Of a stretch of 64,000 nt of DNA, positions 28,528 through 36,661 are shown piece after piece (within the stretch, counting starts at the first letter, position 1; every line of letters begins with the position of its first letter). The stretch spans positions 1 to 64,000 of the forward strand of contig WRAH01000011.1 of the NCBI GenBank assembly GCA_009780315.1. Reading direction: 5' to 3'. The notes under the pieces were generated by a model that did no database searches, was not told the origin of the DNA, and saw nothing but the letters and a program-made list of their open reading frames with translations. Source of the DNA: Defluviitaleaceae bacterium. Lineage in GTDB: Bacteria; Bacillota; Clostridia; Lachnospirales; WQUN01. The position numbers and the translations under genes are program-made.

Positions 28528-29314
28528 CTTTCGTTTAGACGGAAAAATTGCACTGGTAACAGGTGCGTCTTATGGTATCGGTTTTGCAATGGCCTCAGCA
28601 CTTGCGTCAGCAGGTGCAACCATTGTGTTTAATGACATCAATCAAGAACTGGTAGACAAGGGACTTGCAGATTACAAAGCCGCAGGCATTACTGCACATG
28701 GATATGTTTGTAATGTAACAGATGAAGCTGCGGTGATTGAAATGGAAAAGAAAATTAAAGCAGATGTTGGTATCGTTGATATTTTGGTAAACAATGCAGG
28801 CATAATCAAACGGGCACCTATGCTTGAAATGTCTGTAGAAGATTTCCGTACGGTGATTGATATTGACTTAAATGGCCCATTCATTATGGCAAAATCCTTC
28901 ATTCCAAGTATGATTGAAAAAGGGCATGGTAAAATTATTAACATCTGCTCTATGACAAGTGAGCTTGGACGTGAAACCATTGCAGGTTATGCTTCTGCAA
29001 AAGGCGGCTTAAAAATGCTGACCAAAAATATTTGTGCAGAGTTTGGTGACAGGAACATCCAGTGCAATGGTATTGGCCCTGGGTATATTGCAACACCGCA
29101 AACTGCACCCCTTCGTGAAAAAACACCAGAAGGAAACCCACATCCATTTGATACTTTTATTGTGAATAAAACCCCAGCGGCCCGTTGGGGTACTCCAGAA
29201 GACTTGGCTGGGCCAGCGATTTTTCTAGCATCTGATGCTTCAAATTTTGTCAATGGTCATATTCTTTATGTAGACGGTGGAATGCTTGCCACTATAGGAA
29301 AAGTACCGAGTTAA
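28520..29314 (+). CDS. kduD: 2-dehydro-3-deoxy-D-gluconate 5-dehydrogenase (SDR)
   Basis: Short-chain dehydrogenase of 264 aa. The cofactor motif is TGASYGIGFAMA (residues 14-25), then NNAG near 91, the catalytic Ser in NICSMTSELG, and the YASAKGG dyad (Tyr-x-x-x-Lys). With kduI it completes conversion of the unsaturated uronate to 2-keto-3-deoxygluconate. A gluconate 5-dehydrogenase activity is an alternative, since the two subgroups are close. Last gene of the operon, followed by a strong terminator. Confidence 0.88.
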   Translation: MTNFRLDGKIALVTGASYGIGFAMASALASAGATIVFNDINQELVDKGLADYKAAGITAHGYVCNVTDEAAVIEMEKKIKADVGIVDILVNNAGIIKRAPMLEMSVEDFRTVIDIDLNGPFIMAKSFIPSMIEKGHGKIINICSMTSELGRETIAGYASAKGGLKMLTKNICAEFGDRNIQCNGIGPGYIATPQTAPLREKTPEGNPHPFDTFIVNKTPAARWGTPEDLAGPAIFLASDASNFVNGHILYVDGGMLATIGKVPS

Positions 29315-29319
29315 GACAA

Positions 29320-29374
29320 GAGAAATAAAAAAAACTGACGCTATATTTTAATGTGCGTCAGTTTTTTATTTCTC
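29320..29374. terminator. Bidirectional terminator between kduD and rpe
   Basis: AAAAAACTGACGC (ending 29341) pairs with GCGTCAGTTTTTT (from 29355), and the flanking GAGAAAT/ATTTCTC extends the stem. It has A and T tracts for both directions and overlaps the end of rpe. Confidence 0.9.
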
Positions 29375-29999
29375 GAATAACATCTTCAGGATTTTGACGG
29401 AAAAGTGCCGAACCAAGTACGAAATTTGTAACGCCCATTGGTACAAAGCGGCGTATAAGTTCTGGGTTGATACCGCCATCTACAGCTAAAGAAAATTTAT
29501 ATTCTGTTGCCAGCTTACCAAGGGTTGCTATTTTATCTACAGTGGATTCCATAAACTTTTGTCCGCCAAAACCAGGGTTCACTGTCATAATGAGTATGTG
29601 TCCACAAAGGGGAAGCAATGCTTTTATTGATTCTACAGATGTTTCTGGATTGATGGCAATTCCTGCTGTTGCACCTGTTTCACGAATCAATTGAAGGGTT
29701 TTTGTACAATGACTATCTGCTTCTGGATGAATCGTAATGATTTCCGACCCAAGTTCGCGAAAAAGTTTTATATGCTTTGCAGGGTTACGAATCATTAAAT
29801 GCGTGTCCATAGGAATATTAGTATGTTCACGTACAGTTTTGAAAATTTCCGTCCCTAAACCAAAGTTTGGCACAAAATCGCCATCCATGACATCCATGTG
29901 AAAATAATCTACGCCTGCTAATGTTAACCGCTTAATTTCACCTGCCAAATTGCCATGATTGGCACATAAAAGACTTGGAAGAATTTTTATAACACTCAT
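29358..29999 (-). CDS. rpe: Ribulose-phosphate 3-epimerase
   Basis: TIM-barrel enzyme of 213 aa interconverting ribulose 5-phosphate and xylulose 5-phosphate. Metal and catalytic residues are visible in LPSLLCANHGNL, HMDVMDGDFVPN, THLMI, MTVNPGFGGQKF and VDGGIN. AGAGGTG precedes the ATG. It is divergent from rpiB; the two pentose-phosphate enzymes beside the uronate operon may be jointly controlled. Confidence 0.95.
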   Translation of the reverse strand: MSVIKILPSLLCANHGNLAGEIKRLTLAGVDYFHMDVMDGDFVPNFGLGTEIFKTVREHTNIPMDTHLMIRNPAKHIKLFRELGSEIITIHPEADSHCTKTLQLIRETGATAGIAINPETSVESIKALLPLCGHILIMTVNPGFGGQKFMESTVDKIATLGKLATEYKFSLAVDGGINPELIRRFVPMGVTNFVLGSALFRQNPEDVIREIKN

Positions 30000-30125
30000 G
30001 ATACACCTCTTCTAAAGAACAATTACTATATATACTATAGCATGATTACAAAAAAAATTGTATACTCTTTTCAAAAGAGTGTAAATAAAATGACTGTTTT
30101 AATGTCATGAAAGGAACATTTTAAA
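30000..30125. promoter_or_regulatory. Divergent rpe/rpiB control region with 17-bp palindrome
   Basis: A perfect palindrome ACTCTTTT-C-AAAAGAGT occupies 30064-30080 in the middle of the divergent spacer; TATACT-like -10 strings lie on both sides. A second inverted repeat ATGAC/GTCAT lies at 30090-30108 close to rpiB. These fit operator sites controlling one or both genes. The cognate regulator is unknown. Confidence 0.5.
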
Positions 30126-30572
30126 ATGAAAATTGTAATAAGTAATGACCATGCAGCAATTCCTTTTAAAGAGGAAATTTTATCACATTTGTATGAACGC
30201 GATAATGTAGAAGTCGTTGACCTAGGTGCAAGTATAAAATCAGATATGGAGTATCCAGATTATGCACTTGAAACGGCTAAAAAAGTAGCGGCTGGCGAAT
30301 TTGATGTGGGTATTTTATTATGTGGAACTGGTGTAGGTATGAGTATTGCTGCCAATAAAGTGTGTGGAATACGTGCAGTCGTATGTTCTGACCCATATTC
30401 GGCAAAACTTTCACGTCAGCATAATAATGCAAATATCTTGTGCATAGGCGCAAGGGTAGTTGGAGCTGAACTAGGTAAGACCATAGTTGATGCTTTTATA
30501 AATGCAACATTTGAAGGCGGACGACATCAGTTGCGTGTAGAAAAAATAATGGCAATAGAAAAAAATCGCTAA
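30126..30572 (+). CDS. rpiB: Ribose 5-phosphate isomerase B
   Basis: RpiB/LacA/LacB family, 148 aa. Family motifs are ISNDHAAIPFKEEI at the N-terminus, DVGILLCGTGVGMSIAANKV with the active-site Cys, and NNANILCIGARVVG. It interconverts ribose 5-phosphate and ribulose 5-phosphate; RpiB can also act on allose 6-phosphate in some bacteria. AAAGGAAC precedes the ATG. It is followed by a terminator, so it is probably monocistronic. Confidence 0.93.
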   Translation: MKIVISNDHAAIPFKEEILSHLYERDNVEVVDLGASIKSDMEYPDYALETAKKVAAGEFDVGILLCGTGVGMSIAANKVCGIRAVVCSDPYSAKLSRQHNNANILCIGARVVGAELGKTIVDAFINATFEGGRHQLRVEKIMAIEKNR

Positions 30573-30597
30573 CAAATTTTGTTTAGCGTTTTTTTTT
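30560..30597 (+). terminator. Intrinsic terminator after rpiB
   Basis: CGCTAACAAA pairs with TTTGTTTAGCG and is followed by nine T residues. The left arm includes the end of rpiB. Confidence 0.85.
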
Positions 30598-30653
30598 GAG
30601 AAATTTTTGAGAATTGCATAAGATAATAGGATTGAACAAAGGCGGTGTAAGCA

Positions 30654-31322
30654 GTGAAAATTTTAATTGTTGATGATGAAAAGGGTATTGTTGCTGTATT
30701 AAAAAATTTTTTTGAAATGCAAGGTGCGCAAGTGTTTACTGCACTCAATGGCAATGAGGCTTTGAGTAAAATTTCTAATCAGCCAGATATTATTCTTCTT
30801 GATGTAAACATGCCTGAAATGGACGGTTTAACCTTATGTCAACGTATACGCGAGCATATTTCCTGTCCAATATTGTTTTTAACTGCAAGAATTGAAACGG
30901 TTGATAAAATAAAAGGTTTTGATGCAGGTGCAGATGATTATATTGTAAAACCCTTCGACCTTGACGAATTGGGTGCAAGAGTGCAGGCACATGTGAGAAG
31001 AGAAGGACGAAAGCAAGCACAAACAACTTTACGATTTTTCGGAGAAATGTCTATAAATTATTCAAAACATGAAGTGCAGATTGGAGACAAAAATATTTCT
31101 CTGTCAAAAAAAGAATTTGATATTGTTTCGTTACTTTCCGTCAACAACGGTCAAGTTTTTGACCGAGAAAGAATTTATGATATTGCATGGGGCATAGACG
31201 GGGAAGGCGGAAGCAATACCATTATGGAGCATATCCGAAAAATAAGAGTAAAGTTTGCTTCTGTAACACCCCATAATTACATTGAAACTGTTTGGGGAGT
31301 GGGCTATAAATGGAATGGTTAA
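30654..31322 (+). CDS. OmpR-family response regulator
   Basis: Two-component DNA-binding regulator of 222 aa. The receiver domain has the acidic pair in IVDDEKG, the phospho-acceptor Asp in IILLDVNMPEMDG (about residue 50), Thr in LFLTAR and Lys in IVKPFD. A winged-helix output domain fills residues 128-222. The start is GTG at 30654. It overlaps the sensor kinase gene by 13 nt and heads a five-gene unit with a lipoprotein and an ABC transporter, which it presumably controls. Confidence 0.93.
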   Translation: MKILIVDDEKGIVAVLKNFFEMQGAQVFTALNGNEALSKISNQPDIILLDVNMPEMDGLTLCQRIREHISCPILFLTARIETVDKIKGFDAGADDYIVKPFDLDELGARVQAHVRREGRKQAQTTLRFFGEMSINYSKHEVQIGDKNISLSKKEFDIVSLLSVNNGQVFDRERIYDIAWGIDGEGGSNTIMEHIRKIRVKFASVTPHNYIETVWGVGYKWNG

Positions 31323-32371
31323 ATCAGATGAGTTTAAGAAAATCTCTGTCTATCATCCTAATAACATTTATGTTTGCAGGGTTAATGTTGTATTTTTTAG
31401 CGATGTTTATTATTGACGGCACGTCGCCCATTTGCACATGTGAACATTGTAGTACCGCGGCACTCAGTTACTTCAATTTAATAGTACCCTTCATCCTTTC
31501 TGCAAGTATGCCGATGGCTGGTGTTGCATTATTTTATAAAATTAAGTTAAGAACCCCGCTTTTACAACTGAAAATAGGCACAAAGCGCATTACTGAAAAT
31601 GATTTAGATTTTTCTATTCAATACAAGTCTAATGATGAACTGGGTAAACTTTGCAAATCATTTGAATCTATGAGGATAGAACTTTTAAAAAGTAATCGGG
31701 AATTATGGCAACAAATGGAGGAGCGCAAGCGGCTGAATGCAGCTTTTGCTCATGATTTAAGAAATCCTGTTACAGTGTTAAAAGGCTCTGCTGCTATACT
31801 ACAAAAAGGAATTGAGAAAGGAGATATAAAAAATGCAGAAGAAAATATTAACTTAATACAGCAGTATTCAGCAAGAATAGAAAACTATATTCAAGCGATG
31901 ACAAGCATACAAAAACTAGAAGAAATTGTGCTTGTGCCAAAGGAAACACACTGGGCTATCCTTACAAAAGAATTAAAGTGTAGTTTAAGTATCCTATGTA
32001 CAACCAAGGAAATAGTGTTCTTATGCAACGGTGAAAACAATCTCATACATGTAGATAGATATATGATTCAAGATGTGACTGAAAATTTAGTCAGCAATGC
32101 TATTCGGTATGCGAAAAATAAAATCATTGTAGATATGTCTTGTGATAATGAAAAAATTACAATGAGCGTACTTGATGATGGTGATGGTTTTTCTCCTGCA
32201 ATTCTTAAAAAAGGAATTGCACCATTTTTGCGGGATGATAATGCCGAGCCAAAAGACAACTTTGGCATAGGTCTTTACGTGTGTGATTTGCTTTGTAGAA
32301 AGCATGGTGGATTTTTGCTTTTAGAAAATTATTCTAACGGAGCAAAGGTAACAGCAAAATTTTATTTTTAA
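31310..32371 (+). CDS. Sensor histidine kinase with extracytoplasmic Cys cluster
   Basis: Membrane sensor of 353 aa. Two helices (about residues 12-34 and 52-76) flank a short external loop of about 20 residues containing PICTCEHCS, a C-x-C-x-x-C arrangement with an internal His. A HAMP-like linker follows, then HisKA with phospho-acceptor His in AFAHDLRNPVT (about 149), and HATPase_c with NLVSNAIRYA, DDGDGFS and GIGLYVCD. The loop is too small for a folded ligand domain, so metal or thiol-redox sensing by the Cys cluster is a reasonable inference. Partner of the regulator upstream. Confidence 0.9.
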   Translation: MEWLNQMSLRKSLSIILITFMFAGLMLYFLAMFIIDGTSPICTCEHCSTAALSYFNLIVPFILSASMPMAGVALFYKIKLRTPLLQLKIGTKRITENDLDFSIQYKSNDELGKLCKSFESMRIELLKSNRELWQQMEERKRLNAAFAHDLRNPVTVLKGSAAILQKGIEKGDIKNAEENINLIQQYSARIENYIQAMTSIQKLEEIVLVPKETHWAILTKELKCSLSILCTTKEIVFLCNGENNLIHVDRYMIQDVTENLVSNAIRYAKNKIIVDMSCDNEKITMSVLDDGDGFSPAILKKGIAPFLRDDNAEPKDNFGIGLYVCDLLCRKHGGFLLLENYSNGAKVTAKFYF

Positions 32372-32393
32372 GATATATTAAGGAGGCGTTACT

Positions 32394-32762
32394 ATGAAAA
32401 ACGCAAAAAAAATTATTGTTTTATGTATTGCACTGGCTTTTGTCCTTACTGCTTGCGGAGGTGCTACCCAAGGGGCAAACAATCCTTATGGCGGCACTTT
32501 TGATATTGAACAAATTGAACATGCACCCCATTTATATGTTGGGCAAATAACCCTTATTGGTATTGTGGGTGATAGTGAAACACAAGATTTTTCTTTACAA
32601 ACCAGTGAGGGCACTTTTCATGTGCTTGTTGACTATCGTGGTTCTCAATCACTTCCGCAGTTTGGTGAAGAGATTATAGTTGAAGGCGAACTGAGAACAA
32701 ACCGACCATGCTGTGGACCAGGATTTACAATAAGGTCTATCCAATTTGAAAGGGTGAATTAG
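32394..32762 (+). CDS. Small lipoprotein, OB-fold-like, with Cys pair
   Basis: 122-aa lipoprotein with lipobox LTAC (Cys about residue 20). The mature part of about 100 residues has the strand pattern of an OB-fold (YVGQITLIGIVGD, TFHVLVDYRG, EEIIVEGELR) and a Cys-Cys pair in NRPCCGPGF near the C-terminus. No family assignment is certain. Translation starts after AGGAGGCG. It lies between the sensor kinase and the permease and is probably a surface partner of the transporter, possibly for metal or thiol chemistry. Confidence 0.75.
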   Translation: MKNAKKIIVLCIALAFVLTACGGATQGANNPYGGTFDIEQIEHAPHLYVGQITLIGIVGDSETQDFSLQTSEGTFHVLVDYRGSQSLPQFGEEIIVEGELRTNRPCCGPGFTIRSIQFERVN

Positions 32763-32768
32763 TGGATT

Positions 32769-33935
32769 ATGAATATTTTAAAACTTGTATCAAAAAATTT
32801 ACTTAGGCGTAGAGGAAGATTTATATTTACGCTTTTGGGTATAACCATAGGCATGGCATCATTTGTTGCACTTCTATCTTTAGGGGATAATTTACGGGCA
32901 GAAGTTTCCCAGCAAGCAGAAGATTTAGGCGCAGACATTATTGTGATGGGCAGAATTGATTGTCCATTTGTGAATCGTGCTGTGTTGGCAGGAGAGCAAT
33001 TGCCAGAGTCAATTCCAAGGGAGATTGTTGGGCAAATTGCTGCAATTGATGGCATTACTGCTTCTATACCCTATCTTACCCTTGGCGCGTCTATACAGGG
33101 TATTCCCATTACACTTGTGGGTATTTTATCTGATGATATGAAGGCACACAGGGAATGGAATATTGAATCCGGTGCATTTTTTGCCGATGAAAATGCACTT
33201 TCTGTAGTCGTAGGTTCTGGGCTTGTGCCAAGATTTAATTTAGAAGTAGGCGGTATGTTGCCCTTCCGTGGACAGGATTTTCCTATCGCGGCAATTTTAC
33301 AAGAGACAAACAGTAATGATGATATATCTGTTTTCATGCCCTTGAATGTCGCACAAGAAGTTTTTGGGCTGGACGATTATGTATCATTTATAGCAGTTAC
33401 GGTTGATGATGTCACGCACACAGAGCGATATATCGCCGCAATTATGGATGTTGCAAATTTATCTGTTTCAACCAATGAAGAACTGCTCAGTTCAGTTTTA
33501 CTTATTCTAGGTTCACTAGATATGACTTTACAGCTTATTTCTGGTGTTGCTTTAATTGCCGCGGCTTTTGGCATAATCAATACCATGATGACCGCAATTT
33601 ATGAACGCCGCCGCGAAATTGGTATTTTGCGTGCAACAGGATGTAAACGTGGTATGATTTTCCAAGTATTCATTTTAGAATCTGGGTTATACGGTTTGCT
33701 TGGCGGTCTTACTGGTTTTGCCGTTGGGTTTATCGTGTCACGGGTTGCCGCACCACTTGTTCAACAGAATGAATTTGTTTCTATACTAGGTAATCCTGAT
33801 ACTGCGGTAGTATTTTCTCTTCCTTTATTATTAACCATTATTGGGCTTTCTGTTGGTATTTCCATAGTGTCTGGATTTTATCCAGCTTGGAAAGCTTCAA
33901 AATTAACACCGATGGAGGCGATTAGAAATGTCTAA
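32769..33935 (+). CDS. FtsX/MacB-type ABC transporter permease
   Basis: 388-aa permease with the MacB topology: one N-terminal helix, a large external domain (about residues 45-250), then three helices in the FtsX core at the C-terminus (TAIYERRREIGILRATGCKRGMIF is the typical coupling region). Just after the first helix it has GADIIVMGRIDCPFVNR, with a single conserved-looking Cys; permeases next to some bacterial iron/metal uptake modules have a comparable G-C-P element there, from memory. A short gap after the lipoprotein gene and an 8-nt overlap with the ATPase show one operon. Confidence 0.88.
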   Translation: MNILKLVSKNLLRRRGRFIFTLLGITIGMASFVALLSLGDNLRAEVSQQAEDLGADIIVMGRIDCPFVNRAVLAGEQLPESIPREIVGQIAAIDGITASIPYLTLGASIQGIPITLVGILSDDMKAHREWNIESGAFFADENALSVVVGSGLVPRFNLEVGGMLPFRGQDFPIAAILQETNSNDDISVFMPLNVAQEVFGLDDYVSFIAVTVDDVTHTERYIAAIMDVANLSVSTNEELLSSVLLILGSLDMTLQLISGVALIAAAFGIINTMMTAIYERRREIGILRATGCKRGMIFQVFILESGLYGLLGGLTGFAVGFIVSRVAAPLVQQNEFVSILGNPDTAVVFSLPLLLTIIGLSVGISIVSGFYPAWKASKLTPMEAIRNV

Positions 33936-34596
33936 GTGGGCAATTCAAACGGAAAATTTGGAAAAAGTATATGGTAGTGGTACGAAAACACATGCGCTAA
34001 AAGGTGTAAGTTTACAAATTCCAAAGGGTTCATTCAGTTGTATCATTGGGCCGTCTGGGCATGGAAAAAGCACCCTTTTACAACTCATTGGCGGATTGGA
34101 CAGGCAAACGGGCGGGCGGATTTTCATTGATGGGATAGATATATCTTCATTAAATGATAACAAGCTTTCAGAGGTGAGGGGAGAGAAAATTGGATTTGTT
34201 TTTCAATCCTTTAACTTGCTAGAAAATTTGACTGCCTTGGAGAATATTCAAACAGCAATGATGTTTGCTAAAAAAGAGAAAAGTGTATTGAGTAAACGGG
34301 CATTAGCGTTGTTGGCATTGGTTGGATTAACTGATAAAGCCAATGCGAAACCGTCGGAGCTTTCTGGCGGGCAATTGCAAAGAGTGGCGATTGCACGGTC
34401 ACTTGCAAATGACCCGCCAATATTGTTAATGGATGAACCCACAGGAAATTTAGATTCTCAATCGGAACATGATGTGATGGTGCATATCAAAAATATTCAC
34501 AAATCAGGGAAAACTATTGTATTTGTTACCCATAGCCATGAAATTGCTTCACAGGCAGAGTTGTTGTTTGAAATACGTGATGGTCAATTAAAATAA
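33928..34596 (+). CDS. ABC transporter ATPase (MacB/LolD type)
   Basis: 222-aa ATPase partner of the FtsX-type permease. Walker A GPSGHGKST (about 43-51), Q-loop FQSFNL, signature LSGGQLQRVAIARSL, Walker B ILLMDEPTG and the H-loop VTHSHE are all intact. The MacB-like type extrudes or mechanically transmits across the membrane rather than importing sugars. Last gene of the five-gene unit; its end overlaps the convergent ytaF-like gene by 9 nt. Confidence 0.93.
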   Translation: MSKWAIQTENLEKVYGSGTKTHALKGVSLQIPKGSFSCIIGPSGHGKSTLLQLIGGLDRQTGGRIFIDGIDISSLNDNKLSEVRGEKIGFVFQSFNLLENLTALENIQTAMMFAKKEKSVLSKRALALLALVGLTDKANAKPSELSGGQLQRVAIARSLANDPPILLMDEPTGNLDSQSEHDVMVHIKNIHKSGKTIVFVTHSHEIASQAELLFEIRDGQLK

Positions 34597-35220
34597 CTGG
34601 CTAATGGCTAAACCTATAAGCACTATGCCAGCAACCCATGAAATATTAAAGGGAATTTTATCTGCAAGCTTATGCCCAAGCCGTCTGCCAAGCACCAATG
34701 CTGCAAAATTTATTATCAGTGACCATGTTAGTAGTGCCCATGGATTAACCCCTGCCAATGCGGCGGCAAAGCCCACGGCCATCCCATCAAGGGAAATAGA
34801 CACTGCCAAAGCAACAGCCTCCGCTGGAGATAATCGTGCAGACGCGTCCACATCCGCAATTTCTGGGTCAGCATACATTCGTAAAACAAAACGAACATCA
34901 AAGATTGAAAATTTAAAAGCTTTATCAATTCCCGTGTGTTTACGAATAAGTGACTTTACGATGCCATCTAAAAGTTTGATAAGCCCGATAGTCAATAAAA
35001 CGATAAAAGCAATGCCCTCAGCAAAATTTTCTGGTAAATGCGGCTTTAGCCAGTGTCCAAGAAACATTGCAATGCCAACGGTTGCACAGCAAATAAAATT
35101 GATGATGTGTGCAGATAATGCAGGGATTCGTATTTTTTTGCTTCCATATGCAAATCCAGCTGCAAAAGCGTCTATTGACAAGCTGGATGCAAGTATGGCG
35201 GCTTCTATTATTGCGAACAA
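34588..35220 (-). CDS. ytaF: YtaF/MntP-like membrane protein
   Basis: Six-helix membrane protein of about 210 aa. The paired motifs SSLSIDAFAAGFAYGSKK near the start and AVSISLDGMAVGFAAAL in the second half are the repeat signature of the MntP/YtaF family. YtaF is annotated as a sporulation membrane protein in bacilli, while MntP exports manganese; the N-terminal helix sequence and length resemble YtaF more. A frame opens at ATG 35259, but a GAAAAGGG site lies inside it and places the start at TTG 35220. It is divergent from a GNAT gene. Confidence 0.8.
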   Translation of the reverse strand: MFAIIEAAILASSLSIDAFAAGFAYGSKKIRIPALSAHIINFICCATVGIAMFLGHWLKPHLPENFAEGIAFIVLLTIGLIKLLDGIVKSLIRKHTGIDKAFKFSIFDVRFVLRMYADPEIADVDASARLSPAEAVALAVSISLDGMAVGFAAALAGVNPWALLTWSLIINFAALVLGRRLGHKLADKIPFNISWVAGIVLIGLAISQLF

Positions 35221-35298
35221 ATATATCACACCCTTTTCTACAATAATGTATGTAGACATGGGTGTTTTTGTGATATAGTAAAAGTAAGGGGTGATTTC
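35221..35298 (+). promoter_or_regulatory. Divergent ytaF/GNAT promoter region
   Basis: TGATATAGT at 35271-35279 is an extended -10 facing the GNAT gene. ATATCACA (35223-35230) and TGTGATAT (35269-35276) form an 8-bp inverted repeat spanning the region, so one regulator might act on both directions. Confidence 0.45.
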
Positions 35299-35832
35299 AT
35301 GGTTAGAATAGAAACTGATAGACTTATATTGCGTGATTATGTAGAATCCGATTTAAACGAAATGCATCGTTTATGGTCAGACAAAAAAACAATGTACTAT
35401 TTGGACGATATTTGGACAACAACTATTGAAGAAAGTGCTGAATACCTTAGAAATGGTATAAATAACACAGATGGGCATTATTTTTGTATTTGTGAAAAAC
35501 CTAACGATAAGTTTATAGGTAGTGTTGGATACTCTATTATTAATATGACACCTTTGGGAAAAGTAGTGCATTTAGGGTATATGTTATTGCCAGAATATCA
35601 TGGGTGTGGATATATGACAGAAGCCACAAAAAAAGTCATTGAATTTGCTTTCACAGAAGACAATTGCATTCGCATAAATACTGGTTGTCATAAAGAAAAT
35701 GAAGGAAGCCGAAAAGTCTTAGATAAAGTAGGTTTTAGAAAAGAAGGCGAACGGATAAAAGCTGTATATCATGATGGCATTATGAAAGACCGCTTAGAAT
35801 ACGCCATAAATAAGGATGAGTTTGTCCAATGA
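35299..35832 (+). CDS. GNAT-family N-acetyltransferase
   Basis: 177-aa acetyl-CoA-dependent acetyltransferase of the RimJ/RimL-like acetyltransf_3 group: ETDRLILRDYVESDL at the start, LLPEYHGCGYMTEA for the acetyl-CoA loop and the terminal SRKVLDKVGFRKEG block. Substrate cannot be read. AAGGGGTG precedes the ATG. ATGA overlap with the next gene. Confidence 0.88.
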   Translation: MVRIETDRLILRDYVESDLNEMHRLWSDKKTMYYLDDIWTTTIEESAEYLRNGINNTDGHYFCICEKPNDKFIGSVGYSIINMTPLGKVVHLGYMLLPEYHGCGYMTEATKKVIEFAFTEDNCIRINTGCHKENEGSRKVLDKVGFRKEGERIKAVYHDGIMKDRLEYAINKDEFVQ

Positions 35833-36278
35833 GAAAGATATTGATTGACGCAGATGGTTGCCCTGTGGTTGATATTACCATTAAATTAGCAACGCAGTTT
35901 AAAATCAAGTGTATAATCATTTGTGATACATCTCATATTTTTGAAAAAGTGGGTGCGCAAACAATCACTGTCTCTAAAGGAAGTGACAGTGTAGACTTTG
36001 CACTTGTAAACATGGTAAAAAAAGGTGATATTGTCGTCACTCAAGATTATGGTTTGGCGGCCATGTGCCTAGCCCGCAAATCCGTTCCAATAAGCCAAAA
36101 CGGTATGATTTACACGAATGATAATATTGACTCACTACTTATGCAACGCTACACTGCAAAAAAAATCCGCATGGCTGGCGGAAAATTTGGTAAAGGTGCT
36201 TCCAAAAGAAAATCAGGGCAGAATATAGTTTTTGAAGCAGAATTAAAAAAATTATTGGAGGAAAGTTATGATATTTAG
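35829..36278 (+). CDS. YaiI/YqxD family protein (UPF0178)
   Basis: 149-aa protein with the family start ILIDADGCPVVD, a mid-block KGDIVVTQDYGLA and the tail KRKSGQNIVFEAELKKLL. The fold is PIN-like, with conserved acidic residues (DADG, TQD) that could hold metal, but activity is not established. It overlaps the GNAT gene by 4 nt and the RidA gene by 11 nt. Confidence 0.88.
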   Translation: MRKILIDADGCPVVDITIKLATQFKIKCIIICDTSHIFEKVGAQTITVSKGSDSVDFALVNMVKKGDIVVTQDYGLAAMCLARKSVPISQNGMIYTNDNIDSLLMQRYTAKKIRMAGGKFGKGASKRKSGQNIVFEAELKKLLEESYDI

Positions 36279-36648
36279 AAACCCAGATACTATTCACGCG
36301 CCTTTGGCTGGTTATAGCCATCAAGCAGAAATAAGTGGTGATGCAAAGTGGCTCATTATGTCTGCTCAAATAGGAATGGATAAAAATAAAACCATTCCAG
36401 ATGATGTGTATAGCCAAATAGAACTTGCGTTTGATAATATAGCACTCAATTTAAAGGCATCAGGGATGGAAATAAAAAATTTAGCTAAACTGGTCTTTTA
36501 TTTCGTAGGGTCTCATGATATTGAAAAAAGGCGTAATCTTATCAGTAAAAGATTAGGCGTGCATCAGCCTTGTATGACTGTAATTTATGTTGCAGGACTA
36601 GCCAGCCCAGCTTTGAAGGTTGAAATTGACGCATGGGCTTGCATGTGA
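36268..36648 (+). CDS. RidA-family protein
   Basis: 126-aa protein of the RidA/YjgF/YER057c family. Segments LIMSAQIGMD, QIELAFDNIALNLKASGMEIKNLAKLVFYF and LASPALKVEIDAWA match the trimeric fold. Classical RidA hydrolyses reactive enamine/imine intermediates using an Arg in the C-terminal part; here that zone reads GLASPALKVEID without an obvious Arg, so canonical deaminase activity is uncertain. The start overlaps the YaiI-type gene. Confidence 0.85.
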   Translation: MIFRNPDTIHAPLAGYSHQAEISGDAKWLIMSAQIGMDKNKTIPDDVYSQIELAFDNIALNLKASGMEIKNLAKLVFYFVGSHDIEKRRNLISKRLGVHQPCMTVIYVAGLASPALKVEIDAWACM

Positions 36649-36661
36649 AGGAGAAGATGAG

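Noticed and set aside
34604-35278. Long plus-strand open frame opposite the ytaF-like gene
   Set aside because: It has a Ser/Ala/Lys-biased composition typical of a reverse-frame shadow, no ribosome binding site, and the minus strand encodes a clear YtaF/MntP-type protein.
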